From the NCBI GenBank assembly GCA_025965495.1, contig JAOPWW010000186.1, positions 1 through 7,226 on the forward strand: a stretch of 7,226 bases of DNA, given 5' to 3'. The position numbers and the translations under genes are program-made. Numbering within the stretch: position 1 is the first letter of the stretch; every line of letters begins with the position of its first letter. The notes under the pieces were generated by a model. That model searched no databases. It was not told where the DNA came from and saw only the letters and a list, made by a program, of their open reading frames with translations. Positions 6,597 to 7,226 of the stretch are shown one piece after another. The DNA is from Frankiales bacterium (GTDB taxonomy: Bacteria > Actinomycetota > Actinomycetes > Mycobacteriales > SCTD01).

Positions 6597-6653
6597 GCAC
6601 GACGACGGCCCGTCCGCGCTCCGAGAGGGAGGCGGACGGGCCGTCGTCGGTGC
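6597..6653. terminator. Long hairpin, probable bidirectional terminator
   Basis: The 17 bases GACGACGGCCCGTCCGC at 6601-6617 are exactly complementary, inverted, to 6632-6648. The 14-base loop can itself pair CTCC (6619-6622) with GGAG (6628-6631). Outside, GCAC (6597-6600) can pair with GTGC (6650-6653) across a one-base bulge. There is no T-run on either side, as is usual for high-GC actinobacterial terminators. It lies 56 bases after the permease stop and 14 bases before (downstream of, on its own strand) the stop of the converging M23 gene. A single element therefore probably ends both transcripts. Confidence 0.8.
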
Positions 6654-6662
6654 GTGCAGGTC

Positions 6663-7226
6663 CTAGAAGATGCCGCGGGCGCGCAGCCAGGGCGCGGGGT
6701 CGATCGGCACGTCGTTGATGCGCACCTCGAAGTGCAGGTGCGGGCCGGTGGAGTGCCCGGTTGAGCCGATCAGGCCGAGGACGTCGCCGGCCTGGACCGT
6801 GCCGCCACGCCGCAGGATCTTGGACATGTGGTTGTAGCTGGTGACGGTGCCGTCGGCGTGCTGGACGTGGACGAAGTTGCCGTAGCCGCCGGTGCTGTAC
6901 CCGGCGTCGATGATCGTGCCGGCCATGACGGCGCGGATCGGGGAGCCGAAGGGGGCGCCGAAGTCGAGACCGGCGTGCAGGCGGCCCCACCGGTGCCCGA
7001 AGGGCGAGGTCAGCGGACCGTCGGCAGGGCGGACGTAGAGCGTCCGCAGGGCGGCGGCCTTCGTGGCCGCAGCGGCCTTGGCCTTGGCCTGCGCATCGAC
7101 GGCGAGGCGGCGGCTGCGGGAGGCGCGCTCGGCGGCGACCACCCGGGCGCGCTGCTGGGCGACGGCCTGCGCCTTGCGCTGCGCGTCGGCGCTGCGGTCG
7201 AGCAGGTCGAGGTCCTTGCCGTAGGT
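6663..7226 (-). CDS. M23 family (LytM-type) metallopeptidase, N-terminus outside the window
   Basis: The C-terminal 187 residues of a probable secreted or envelope-anchored zinc peptidase, or LytM-like regulator, acting on peptidoglycan cross-bridges. The visible start (residues 1-62) is rich in Ala, Arg, Lys and Gln and lacks helix breakers after the first few residues. This suggests a long helix or coiled coil, as in EnvC-like proteins. The LytM domain runs from LTSPFGHRWGRLHAGLDFGA (72-91) to about 177. Zinc ligands are His84 and Asp88 (HAGLD) and His165 in PHLHFE, with His163 as the probable catalytic residue of the HxH motif. All key residues are present, so it is probably an active enzyme and not a degenerate activator. 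The frame is open to the right edge with native codon use, so the GTG at 7142 is not the true start. Any signal peptide would lie beyond 7226. It converges on the exporter operon and shares its terminator. Confidence 0.93.
   Translation of the reverse strand, partial: TYGKDLDLLDRSADAQRKAQAVAQQRARVVAAERASRSRRLAVDAQAKAKAAAATKAAALRTLYVRPADGPLTSPFGHRWGRLHAGLDFGAPFGSPIRAVMAGTIIDAGYSTGGYGNFVHVQHADGTVTSYNHMSKILRRGGTVQAGDVLGLIGSTGHSTGPHLHFEVRINDVPIDPAPWLRARGIF

Overview
The window is very GC-rich, and its codons overwhelmingly end in G or C. The gene set (UvrD1/PcrA helicase, PIG-L deacetylase, an ABC-2 exporter pair, an M23 peptidase), the GTG starts and a probable leaderless promoter all point to a high-GC actinobacterium. 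I cannot name the genus from sequence alone. I see no tRNA, rRNA, CRISPR array, insertion sequence or phage gene. This is mostly ordinary chromosome.

Layout. At the far left (to position 100) there may be the last residues of a + strand gene that runs off the edge. Three genes then lie on the - strand and are read right to left: a PIG-L/LmbE-type deacetylase (1408-2145), a short 53-residue Cys- and Asp-containing protein of unknown function (1064-1225), and an epoxide-hydrolase-like alpha/beta hydrolase (198-1040). Diverging from them, the + strand carries a small putative two-helix membrane protein (2160-2378) and then the large superfamily 1 helicase pcrA/uvrD1 (2389-4668). After about 107 bases come an ABC ATPase (4776-5717) and its membrane permease (5714-6544). 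These two overlap by four bases and form a two-gene exporter operon. A long perfect hairpin (about 6597-6653) separates them from a convergent M23 (LytM-type) peptidase gene on the - strand, whose N-terminal part lies beyond the right edge.

How it fits together. The helicase is a DNA repair and transcription-coupled housekeeping enzyme. It keeps the Tudor-like C-terminal domain that in this family contacts RNA polymerase. A helicase on one strand facing an M23 peptidase on the other matches the Mycobacterium tuberculosis order uvrD1 (Rv0949) - Rv0950c - sucC, recalled from general knowledge. Here an ABC exporter cassette sits between the two. The most useful observations are the probable leaderless promoter of pcrA built on the stop codon of the preceding small gene, the 53-residue protein with its own good ribosome binding site, the exporter inserted in an otherwise conserved neighbourhood, and the shared terminator between convergent genes. 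I found no convincing evidence of a previously undescribed multi-gene system.
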